Shown: one piece after another, positions 13,801 to 25,800 of the stretch
Layout of the letters: each line of letters starts with the position of its first letter
How positions within the stretch are numbered: position 1 is the stretch's first letter
From: Lates calcarifer
Taxonomy: Eukaryota > Chordata > Actinopteri > Centropomidae
Reading direction: 5' to 3'
DNA: 64,000 bases
NCBI RefSeq assembly: GCF_001640805.2
Contig: NC_066852.1
Location: 8,788,194 to 8,852,193 of the forward strand
Notes under the pieces: generated by a model
Told to the model about the DNA's origin: nothing
The model's input: the letters and a program-made list of their open reading frames with translations, nothing else
Database searches by the model: none
Program-made: the position numbers and the translations under genes

Positions 13801-16800
13801 CAAGAACAGGACACGTGTGTTACTGATACATTTTGCCTTTTGCCACTGCAGAATATTCTCCATGGAGAAGCCTTCATTGCTCAGTCCTCCAGGCTCAGTG
13901 CTGGTGTCCTCACCGAAGCAAGCCCAGCTCAACATCCAGCAGCTGCAACAGAGGGCAGCAGCCATCCCACCCATGGTTAGTCACAGTCTCATGTTGGTCT
14001 TTTTAGAATAGTACAGAGGCAGGCAGCAGGTTGAAAACACACCCACACATCAGTCATTATGAGCAGTGTGGTATGATCAGAGACTACAGGTGTTTATTCT
14101 GTCAGCCTTTTAATTTCTTGTGCAGAGACCTGACATTTCCATCGTGAGCCATTATGTCAGTGTTGAGTGTTTTTTTTAAACCTGTGAATCTGCATCATTT
14201 ACCGAGGTCTTTATTGAGGTGTAAGATGTATATAGTCTTATTTTTATGTTCATCAAATGTGGAGAATACATTTTTTATTTGATATGTGGTCAGTGCTTCA
14301 CTGATCAGACAAATCAGTCAATATCTCACCAGGTTTATATCTGGCGTTTCAACTCATCTGGTGTGTTCCCCCCCACCCCCCACCCCTTCACTTATCAAGG
14401 TGTCTGGTCCTTTTGGCCCTGGTGGTGTGCCCATCAGCGGTTTTGCCATGTTGCAGCACCAGATCAAAGCAGTGCATGAGTCTGCACACCAGGAGGAGAA
14501 GCAGAGGCAGGATCAGGGAGATCTGGAGCGCAGACCCCCTTTCAACACCCGCAGTCCCACCGTACTCGACAGAGATGGTAAGAGATCAAAAACTATCCTC
14601 ATTCTGTCCTCATCTCTCCTCCTTTCTGTTCATCGCTCCGTCAGCCTCGTTCCCTGTTGCTGCTAGCACTGGGCTATTTATAGCTAATGCATTTTTTAAG
14701 CCCCATTCATTTTTGTGCAGTTTCAAAAAAGGGAAACGTTTGAAGGTGATCTGGACTGTCGTAGTGTGGTTCAAGCCAAGATAAAAAAGTTAGCTGACCC
14801 TGTTCTACATTTGATGCAAACTCAAAGCTGAAGTGTGCGATGGTGGCACCTCCTGAATTGCCTGTGGAGAAAGGGGACTGTGGTGCTTTTTGAAGCTGAA
14901 TGACTTGAGCGTGTCAGTGTAGGACATTTGCTGCTTCTGTGCATTCAGACAGAGTTCAGCCACTTAGCTCCAGAAGGGAGAGTGGTCACTAGGCAGACTG
15001 CATTACGGCCTGATTTTTTTTTGCAAAGCTTTTAGCACCTTTTAGCCAGAGTGCTGTGAAGAGTAGAGCAGCTGTCAGTAAGCTGCTGAGCTTTGACACC
15101 AAGATATTTATTACATAGGTTTCAGCGGGTGTATCCAGATGGCTGTGTTAGTTGTTGAGGCCCGTCCATTCTAGGTCAGCTCAATGCTCACTAGCATTGA
15201 GTTCTTGTTTTAATAGTGGTTGTCTTCCCTTTGTCCTTATGCCTGTGTACTGCAGGTAAGCTCTTACCCTACATGCCTTATGACATGAAGCTGGCTCTGG
15301 ACCAGGAAGCCCACTCTGGTCGGCCAGGCTCTCCCTACAGACTATCTCCCAGGGAGCTGAGCAAGGCCTCACCCCAGCCTGACCCCAACGCCCCCAGTGC
15401 CTCACGCTACAGTGTGCCACCAGGTAAAAGCACACATCTTCTCCTCCTCCTCCCCATCCCCTCACTTCTTGCCTCCTCCCTTCCTTTGCTGATATAAACT
15501 AGCCTCGGCTGACTCCCATTGAGTCTTTTGTTTTTGACAATGGAGGCACTTAATTGACTGTTGGCAGCAGAATATTATGTAGTTTGGACTGAAATACAGT
15601 GTACTTTATGTTTTAGCTGCTCTTATATTTCAGTTTGACATGTTTTGATAGCTATACTTTACAGGCTATCATAATAGCCTGTTTTTATATTTATATACAA
15701 TTGTCTTTGATTTTAATGATGGCAGAGGAGGACTTCTGTGGAGATTTTAATCCTGTTGTAAGTCTGGGTTTGGCAGTATTTCAGAGCACTTGTGCATTAG
15801 ATAAGTCAGGTTGAATTTCCTCTTGTCCAAAGGTTTATGTACCCACACAGGGGTTATACCATGTACAGGATGTATGTAGTCAATGTTTAGCTAACATAGG
15901 AAATACATTTTGGAAGCTTTGCCAGAGTTTCTCTCAAGGAATATCGAATCAGAAAGATTATAAATTAAGGAATGTTTTTCAAGAAGTTTTATTCTGGGAG
16001 GGTGTCATTCTCTGTGTGCTCCTCTTATTTAATGCTAAACCTAGTGTTTGTTTAATAGCTGCTTGGGTCGAGCACTGTTGAATAAGTGCGTGTAGGGTCT
16101 TTTTTGTTTGTCCACACATAACACTGTTTTGCATTATATATGTTTGCTTTTTCGGGACAAAAATATACCTTGATCGCTGTACATGGGAAATGCACTGTGT
16201 GCTTATACATGTGTACCAGTACAGTAGAGGTCAACCAAGTGTGAGCCAGCTCTTTCTGGTTTACACACTTGAGTAGGTTGGTGATTTTATAATTGCAGTG
16301 AGTACATCAGTCAGTGCATGAATCAGTTATTTTTGTTCTTTCCACAAGTACACAGAGAAAACACTAGCACACTTCTTTGAACTTTAATCTTGGCCCTTGT
16401 TCTACCTTATTGTCTCAAAATGAAGCTGAGATGATTTGTGAATCACTGCCAGTCAATAGTTGCCATCATCGCCAATTTTATTTAAAAAGTTACTTCACTT
16501 TTAAAATCCAGTGTCATTCACATTCCCATGACTAAGACCCATATTAGTTCAATCACCTACAGTAATTTATAAATAGGTAACAAAAACTCACCTACCTATT
16601 TAGACCACAATAACTTAGAATTACTATAAAGCAAAAGTCATATGCAACAATCAATAAACATTTCACAGCTGTGTGATACTAAAATGAGAACTTGCACTAT
16701 ATATATATATAAATGTGCTTTTTATTATTGGTAAATGAACAATACTCAGACTGTTGCTGAACTGTGCTGCTGAAGACCATTATCAACAAATCAAATCATT

Positions 16801-19800
16801 TTTTATATTTACATGTATGTTTGACATTGTTGCAGTGGTACACTGGCTAAATGTATTACATTTCAAGTTCAGATATCCTCTGTAATTGGATATAATGACT
16901 TTCGAATCTTTGAACCATAAAATTAAATTCTGCTTTGTGCAGAATAATCAGCAACTGAACTGGGCTTAGTTGTATCACTGCAGTTCATCCAACATCACCC
17001 TCTCCACCTTCACCATCATTCACTGTGTGTTTACCAGAGGTTTGAATTATACATCAGTTGAAATCTACAGAGAAACCTCTTTTATTGCTGTTGTGACTTG
17101 AAAACTACATAAAGTGGAGAATTTCCAGATATTTGCAAGATTTTTATAATGATACTGGAGTAAAGTGTTGAGGGGGCAGGGGTAAGATCAAAACTTTAAA
17201 CAAGTTTGATGTTGATGTTCGTGGCAAATTTTAGTTTCTTAGTATTTCACAGACCTGTGTTTACTACACTTTCCAAATTAAAGACCAAGGACAGCAGTAA
17301 AGATTTGCTTCTGCTTAAAGAAGGCAAAGGGGCACAGTCTATCAAATTGGGGTGCAGGGAAAACTTTCCCTGTGAAAATGTCCTCTGCTGTCGTTGATGT
17401 GGAAGTGGCATTTGGACTGGAGAGTTTCTCTTGCTTTTCATTTGGGGGCAAACATATTTCTCATGTCCTGACAAATTAGGTTGTTGTCTCTGATGGTGAA
17501 CTGTAGCATGAATGTTAATGTTTGACACACAGTCTCCCTGCAACAGGGATTTATAAATTCGTCACAGAGTGGCTTGTTTTCTTATCTGTCCCTATATGAG
17601 CCATCAGGATGATGACGTCCATGCCCGCTGGAGGGACTCTCATACAGACATTTGCATTTTTGATTTTGTAGAGTGCAGAGCATGAGGCGCGCTCCCTGCT
17701 GGGAGGTTACTCCCGGTCTGTGTGTGTGTGTGTGTGTGTTTGTGTGTTATGATCCATTTCGTCTACTCAGCTTTCCCAGGAGACGAAAAAGCAGACAGCA
17801 GGCATGGGCCAAGGTTACCTCAGGCTGAGGAACAGGCTATTAACTAAAGTCTTCAGTGTGTATTTCACCACTCACTGGGGTCTGTCAGAATGAAGCTGAA
17901 TATTTTATTGTGCAGTCTTTGATGGGAAAGCTTAATGGAACACGTATGTTGGGTGGATTGGAGCTGTGGTGTCTGGCAGTCAGAAGACATTTAGAGCACA
18001 GAATTAGGTTGTGAGCTGGTAACTATTTTGCGATTTCTTGCTTGTGAAGGTATTAAATGCCCAGATTTTTGCTAGTTATCAGTTGTTTCTGACCTTTTTT
18101 GTCTTTTTTTATATTCCCACCAGTCCTCCACCCTGCCCCCAACCAGCTGGTCCAGAGTATGCCAGATGGAGTCCGTGTGACGTTCAGCAGACCCAGTCGA
18201 CCTCCCAACATTCCCTCTCCTCCTCCACTCATTCCAACCACCAAGCCCACGGACAAGCCCTCCTTCATTCAAGGAGGCTCCATCTCCCAGGTAAGACACC
18301 AGGGTCAACTGATGTGGAGCAACCCTCCTCTGACTTTTCTACACCACGTTGAGACAAACCAGTGTCAACAAATGTAATTCCTTAATCATCAATTTCACGT
18401 CCGCTCTCGCTTAAAATAGATGCATCTTGGTTTGATGATGAAATGTTTTCCACACACATATATCTATGTGTATTAGTCAGTAGAATCAAGAGTTTATGAT
18501 TTGTTTATTGACTGCTATCAAATATCACAGTATAAATTTCTTGTTTTCATAAGCACAATGACCTGACCTTGGAATTTGTCCTTTGTCCTTACTTTTCCAG
18601 GGAACTCCTGGCACATACCTCCCGCCCCATGCTGTCTATGGGCCAGAGGGGACTAAGAGCACTGTGGGCTCCATCTCTCTGGGTTTGCCTCGGCAGCAGG
18701 ATCCCAGCAAGCCTGGTAGGACAGTAGACAGTCACATTACTATGCTATTTTGTCATTGTGCAGTTCACATTGACAGAACACCATTCAAATAAAACTACAC
18801 ATGACATAAAAAGTAGGCCTGTATGTACCTTTAGACAAACACTAAGTACCATCCCCACCTAGGTTAATGACACCTCTGTGGGATTATTATATTTTGCAGA
18901 CCATAACACTTTATCTTGACAGTTTGCTAATGCAGGATTTTATTGTATAATGGCTCTGTTGCAAGTCAGTGTTCAAACATATCAAAAAACAAATGCATTA
19001 CAAATGGTGCACTTAAGGTCTGCTGCATGCTTTTGGCCAGTTCATGTGATGACTGAAAACCAAACATGTGAAAATTCATCCATTCATAAGGCAAGTCAGA
19101 ATATAGCAGTTAGAATATTCCCTTTAATCTCAGATCACATGAATATTGCCAAACTCAGGTTGCATCCAGTGTTTATGAAGTTATTTATTCACTGTCATTG
19201 AACTTGAACTGCTGTGGTTACTGTTCCAGTCTTGAAAATGTGACCATTGCCATAAAAAACAGCAACTTATTTTGCATCCATTAGTCTCAAATGTGAACAA
19301 ACTGACTATTAATATCTCCACATAAATCAGTTAGGGTACTGCTGCAGGGAACATGACTGCTCATTTGCATTGCCACCAGCTGTTGAATGGGCAATGTTGT
19401 TTATGTGTTATGTGTTACTTGTAAACAAGATTGTTAATGACACATTGACCATGAAAGAAAGGCTGATGATTAAAACATCTTTCAGACCTTTTGAGCACAG
19501 ATCTGTTGTATTACTCTAGTACAGATAGTATGCTTACAAAATTCCCTCTCTGAACTCCCGACACTCTCTCTCTCTTTGGTCTCTAATCAGAGGTGTTTTT
19601 ACCACCACAAACCACACCAATGGAAACTTCTGAACTGTACTGTAAAGGTCCTGTAAATCGGGCACTGGGACATCTTATTTACCTAGGTCACTTAATAAAT
19701 TCCATCATCATGTTGCGCAAAACTCATTACTTTGAATGCTACTGCTTCAAAAAAGTACAATGGCTATCATATGTTTTGTTTGGAAGAATCCATTTTCTAT

Positions 19801-22800
19801 TATTACAAGAATTAAGCTTTTGGTTGGACTCCACTAGATAACCCCAACCACACCTAATTTAACTCTGTATTTCCAGGAGCTGGAGTTCCATCCATACAGG
19901 ATGGCAGAGGCAACCCAGCAAAGGTGGGTCTGACTTTTAGAGGATCAATCACTCAGGTAATGACTGGATGAAGTGGGTTTTATTTTTTAGACTTTTCCAT
20001 TGGTCATACATTTTGGTGGGTGTGTGGTTTTGCTCTTAATGCTGCATTGTATCTTTCTATCTTTTCTAAAATAGGGCACACCAGCCCTGCCCCAGTCCAG
20101 CATTGCTGCTGACCTCCTGAAGGGCACAATCACAAAGCTGGCCACAGAGGACCTGAGCATCCCAGACAAGGCCAGGGGAGAACAGCTGGCTAAAGGTCAC
20201 GTCATCTATGAAGGCAAGAGTGGTCATATCCTCTCCTTTGATGGTAAGTGTCTTAAGTATTGGTACATCAAAAAACAGTTATGTTCTTTTTCACCAAGCA
20301 GACAAACATGAACATGAATCTTTATGTTCAAAAGCTATCAAGAATCCCAGGGAAAACACCCGCAGCCCCAGAACAAACCATGAGATGAAACGCACTTATG
20401 ACATGATGGAGGGACCCATGGCCAGGGGACACCCTGGCAGGGAAGGCGCTCCATATGAGGGTACTGCTTGTGTGTCCTTGAGTGTACAGTATGTGTCCTG
20501 CTGTGTTTGTTCACTATCAGGAGACTGATGGTGATTATGTGTTTTCTCAGGGTTAATCAGCAGAGCCTTGCCTAGAGAAAGTCTGCATGGAGATTCTAAG
20601 GAAAGACCAATAATCACTGGATCCATCATGCAAGGTAACTCATTTTAAAGCTTGCTACATTTCCATAAATCATCCACTGTTACTAGTAGTATTAAATAAA
20701 GGGAAAAGCTGACAAAGCTTTTCAACCTTTTCCAGGAACACCTAGAACTGCTGCAGAGAGCTATGAAGATGCCATGAAATATGGAAAACAGATAAAGCGA
20801 GAGAGTCCACCGATCCGTTCCTTTGAAGGTGGCATTGGAAAAGGCAAGCCCTATGAGGGAGTAAATACTATTAAAGAGATGGGACGCTCCATTCACGAAA
20901 TCCCCCGGCAAGACCAGTCTGGCCAGGAAATCTGCAAGACCCCTGACATGTCAGACAGGAGGGTTATGGAGGGCCCAATGTCTCAGGTATGACAGACTGA
21001 GTTTTGAAAAGCTGTCCAGGTTTTTTTTTTTTTGCACGCTGCATTTAACTGTCATTCTTTAGACCTGATCTGTGAACAAATTATTATATTAGTAGCTTTT
21101 ATATTTGGGTTTTATTTTACTCTCAATATTTCACTATTATTACTATATCACTAATATTATAAGCAACATGAACAGATATACACAGTGGGTATAACTGATG
21201 ATGAATTGGTGACTGACCTGTTGTTCCCTCCATTTGCCAGATTCACTCTCTCAACCAGCCGACTATCAAGCACAACGTCAAATCTCTAATCACCAGTCCC
21301 TCTAAGCATCCCCACAGCATGCCCCAGCTCGAGGCCATGGAACGAGCCAAATATGAGGAGGGCAAGGCAGTACGTCACACCGTGGTTAACTCCACCACCT
21401 CTGTCCTGCGCTCCACGCACCAGGAGGCTGGCAAATCCCAGCTTAGCCCGGGCATGTATGAGGACGCCAATGCTCGCAGGACCCCTGTCAACTACAGCAC
21501 CAATCCTGTATCCAGAGGATCACCCATGCTTGGACGTGCTCCAGACGGTATATTCCATAATCATTTTATTCCCAAACTGTGGACTTCAGGCTCTCAGCCA
21601 TTCATTACATGTCCAACACTATAATAACAGCAATTACAGTTAGACAAAATTGAATTAGACAGTTATCTTGCTAAGCCAGGTCATTTTATTTACCAGAATA
21701 AGCTTATTAGGACTAATATGTAATGTGCACCCACTGCTGAGGGCACTTATATTCCAGGTGTCTGCCACAGATGAAGTGTCATGAAGTCATGTTAAATTGT
21801 TGTTTAACAAAGCATTAACCGTGTGGCTTCCTCTCTCCTATAAAGGTGTTATGAGCTCTGCAAAGTCTGCTACACATGAAAGAAAGAGTGCCATGACCCC
21901 AACACAGAGGGACAGTGTTCCAGCCAAGTCCCCTGTGTCAGGTGGTGACCCTGTAGCCTCTCACAGCCCCTTCGACCCCCACCACCGGGCCGTTGTTCCT
22001 GGGGAAGTGTACCGGGGCCACTTGCCTCCACATCTCGACCCCATGGCCTTCCACAGAGTGCTGGATCCTGGTAACGTGTTTAATCCCTTTCCATGCTTTC
22101 CACCATCACTCCAAACAGAATAATAATAGCCTTGATTCTGAGTAAACTGACTAAAGCAACTCAGGCCTTCTAATTCATAGGCATTACATGTCCAGGATCT
22201 TTTTCAGCTATTGACGTCAGCAGTTGCGATCAGTATCTGTGCGCCTTCTGTTCATTAGTTTTGTTTTCTGCCACAGCGTTCATGTTCTCCAGGCAGCCGT
22301 CCCCGACAAACTACCACAACACCTACCAGCTGTACACCATGGAGAACACGCGGCAGACCATCCTCAACGATTATATCACTTCCCAGCAGATGCAAGTCAT
22401 TCCTCGGCCTGACATGGCCCGTGGCTTGTCACCACGGGAACAGCCTGTCGCTATACCTTACGCAGCTGGAGCACGAGGTACGGCCCTCCACCAGCTGACC
22501 CTCTCTCACCTGCTACATCAGGCAGGGAGGAGGCCTTGGGCGGGAGGGGCTGTAGTATGCAGATTGTGTGCTTGTGAAGTAGTGGCTACCTTTTCCAGAC
22601 GCCCAGAAGCAAATGACCTAGACAAATTTTGCTCTTTATATTGGGGCTGCAACTGATTCGGCTTCTATTACTACTCAATTTACAAAGTGGGTATGGTCAT
22701 CCAAATCTCCATTTGCTGAGTGGTTGCCTCTTACAAGTTGACCACTATTCCACTCACTTTGCAGCCCTGTTGCTTACTTACCAATCTGTATTTGGGAGCA

Positions 22801-25800
22801 CTAACAGAGGAAGGTGATGGGTTAAAGCTAAGTGTATACGGTGTTCGTACATTCAGAAATTGATGAATCGGTTCTTGTTGTTCACCGCTGGCCCTTTGCT
22901 TCTGTCTGTAAAAGGGATTATTGATCTAGCCCAGATGCCTCCAACTATCCTGTTGCCTCACCCTGGGGGAACAGGTACTCCCACTTTGGAACGCATCGCC
23001 TACCTCCCTGGAGCTCAGCCCCCTTTCCCTCCTAGGGCTTTCAACCCAACCTCCATTTCGCCAGGTGAGGACCCCTCCCCTCCCTATCCCCTCACCCCGT
23101 GTTCCCTTATCTTCCTTGCCACGATCTCCATGTTCCCTCACACCTCTGTAAGAGTGCAGCCCTGCACTGGCCTGCGGTGTCAAAGGTCAGTGCTGCCTGT
23201 CCAGTCAGAGATCAAGTTGACTCTTACTGCTTTCATACTGGGAAGGATTTCTCACCAAACTGACGGTTGCACAGCAATAAAATGTTTTACTATTTCACAG
23301 AAAGAAGAGAAATTGTGCTTCACAGGTCTTTCTTAGGGATTGAAATGTGGAATGAATTGAATTGTCCTAAAATATCCAAGTTGTAATTTGAAACAATTCA
23401 AAGACATTCTAAATATTTTAAGTGTATGTGAGACTAAAGCAGCAGCAGATCCCTGTGTGGTCTGTTGCGCTCAAGGCTTAATCTGAAATGGTCAATATGG
23501 CAATATTCCTGGGACAGAATATTACCATGATTGCACCGTGAGGGGTTCAAAACTAACCCTGCTGAGACCACATGACTGGTGTGTGTATAAATCTTGCATT
23601 TGTGGTGTTTGTCATTGTTCTTCTCAGGTCACCCAGCCCACCTTGCTGCTGCTGCTGCCAGTGCAGAGAGGGAACGGGAGAGGGAGCGTGACCGGGAGCA
23701 GCAGGAGAAAGAGAGGGAAAAGGAGAGGGAAAGGGAGCAGCGGGAAAGGGAGAGGGAACGGGAACGTGAGCGGGAGCGAGAAATGCGAGAACGGGAGCGG
23801 GACCGGGAGCGAACCAATGAATACATCCGTGGAGGTGAGTTGTCTTGTTGCTGTGTAGATGCTGATCTAAATTCAGATTCATTATGTTTATATCACTTTG
23901 ATACAGGAAGTCGAGCTATTAGGTACTTAATTTTAAGCACTATTACAATGTTTGATGTATGTGTGTGTATCAGGTGGACCAGAGCAGCCAGGGCGACCAG
24001 GGAGTCGAGGTTATCTGCATTCCCCTTCTCCCTCGCTCAGGACACAGGACGTAGTGGTTCAGCAGCGACCAAGTATTTTCCAGGGCAAGAGTGTCATCAC
24101 CTCTCTAATGTAAGTTTAAACCTACTGTCTCTGTATTTACATTGGCTTACTCGCAGCCTCTGTGTGTGTGCGTCTTACTGTATGTATAGGAGTTTGTTCA
24201 GATATCCTCAATTTATGTAAAAAATCTGGCCAGTAGAGAAACCACTTTTTACAACTGAATACATCCTTCATTTCTTAATTTCCTCATCAGGCCCCATTCA
24301 GCAGCAGTGACAACAGTGGCACAAAGTAGCTCTCGCCACAGTACTGCTGCTGATGCTCTGGCTGCGCTGGTGGATGCTGCAGTCTCTGCCCCACCGGTGG
24401 ACGTGGCCAAGGTTAAAGAGAGCAAACATGAACGGGATGATGACATGTCTGCATCAGCTGCAGCTCGGCGAGCAGCCAGCCTCTCCGAACAGCAGCAACA
24501 GGAGGCAGAAAGACGATCCATGCAGTCACCATATGGTGCAATGTCTCTGCCAGGAGGTAAGCCCCATCCAGCTTACTCTGAGGGCCCTGGCGTCGGGGTT
24601 AAGGATAAGGGACCTCAAACCTCAAAGTCCCGCATCGAAGAGGAGCTTCGGACTCGTGGAAAGACGACTATCACAGCCGCTAGCTTCATTGATGTCATCA
24701 TCACACGGCAGATAGCCTCTGACAAAGACTCACGAGAGCGAGGCTCTCAGAGCTCTGATTCTTCTAGCAGCTGTAAGTGTGTTGGATACACATGGCTTAG
24801 GAGATAGCTGAACCTTGTTTAAAACTGCACACAAGTGCACTATGACACAGTGACATCGTCAGTTACTTAAGTGGGTTAGCACACAAATGTGTTAAACATT
24901 AATTGTTTTTTTTTCTTACAGTAGGACTTTGTATAATGCAATCAAACCTTAAGATTGTGTTCTTTGCTTTAACAGAAATAACTCTTTGTTACTTTTTCTA
25001 CAGTGTCATCTAATCGATACGACAGTACCGGTGGAGGAGCCATTGAGGTGATCAGCCCTGCTAGTTCCCCTGTCCAACTCCAACAGGACAAACCAGAGGA
25101 TGGGCAACAACAGGCAACAGGTATGAACACATATTCAATTTGTGCATGTAAATTCTTCTGAGTAAAATACCGAATGTTTCAGTTTATTCAAAGATTGTTT
25201 CAAAGATTTTGTACTTCATGTCAAAGGTGACATACAGTATGACAACAGTGGGACAAATTTAGCTTTGAGGGCTAAATTTAGCTTCTAGTGGAGTAAACAT
25301 ACCATAACTTAACCCTGACTGACCTTTTCTTTTGAGACTATCAGACACCATTCCTTTGCACCGGTCAAGTCACCAGACTCCACTTGAAGTTATTCCTGTC
25401 ACTTGCAAGCAGATGTAGATCAGTTACTGCTGGCATACACTAGATTAGTTCCTCCCCATCTTATCACCCCTCACCTGAACTTGACTGTTCCTGGTCGAAC
25501 TTCACCAGCTGGCATGCGGGCCTACGACATGAGTCGTTACCGACCATCAGTGGACCCACCACAGCCCCCCTCCTCCCAGGCAGACAGCTACTCTCAGGTC
25601 CCCAAGACTCACCGGGTCATGACCTTGGCAGACCACATTTCGGTAAGAAATGTTAAAGAATATGAAAAACTAATGCAGCACATATCAAATTTACAATGTA
25701 CATCATCCTACCATACCTTACTCACCTGGTTTTGTGGTTCCTGTCATGCAGCATATCATAACCCAGGACTTTGCCCGGAATCAGGACCCCACTCCGGTCT

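Noticed and set aside
23629..23826. Ser-Arg-rich frame on the minus strand opposite ncor1 exon 21
   Set aside because: Reverse-strand shadow of the Glu-Arg tract; it looks like an SR protein only by codon complementarity.
25345..25430. Possible extra ncor1 exon after actatcag
   Set aside because: In the required phase it reads into TAG within 30 codons and lacks conserved sequence.
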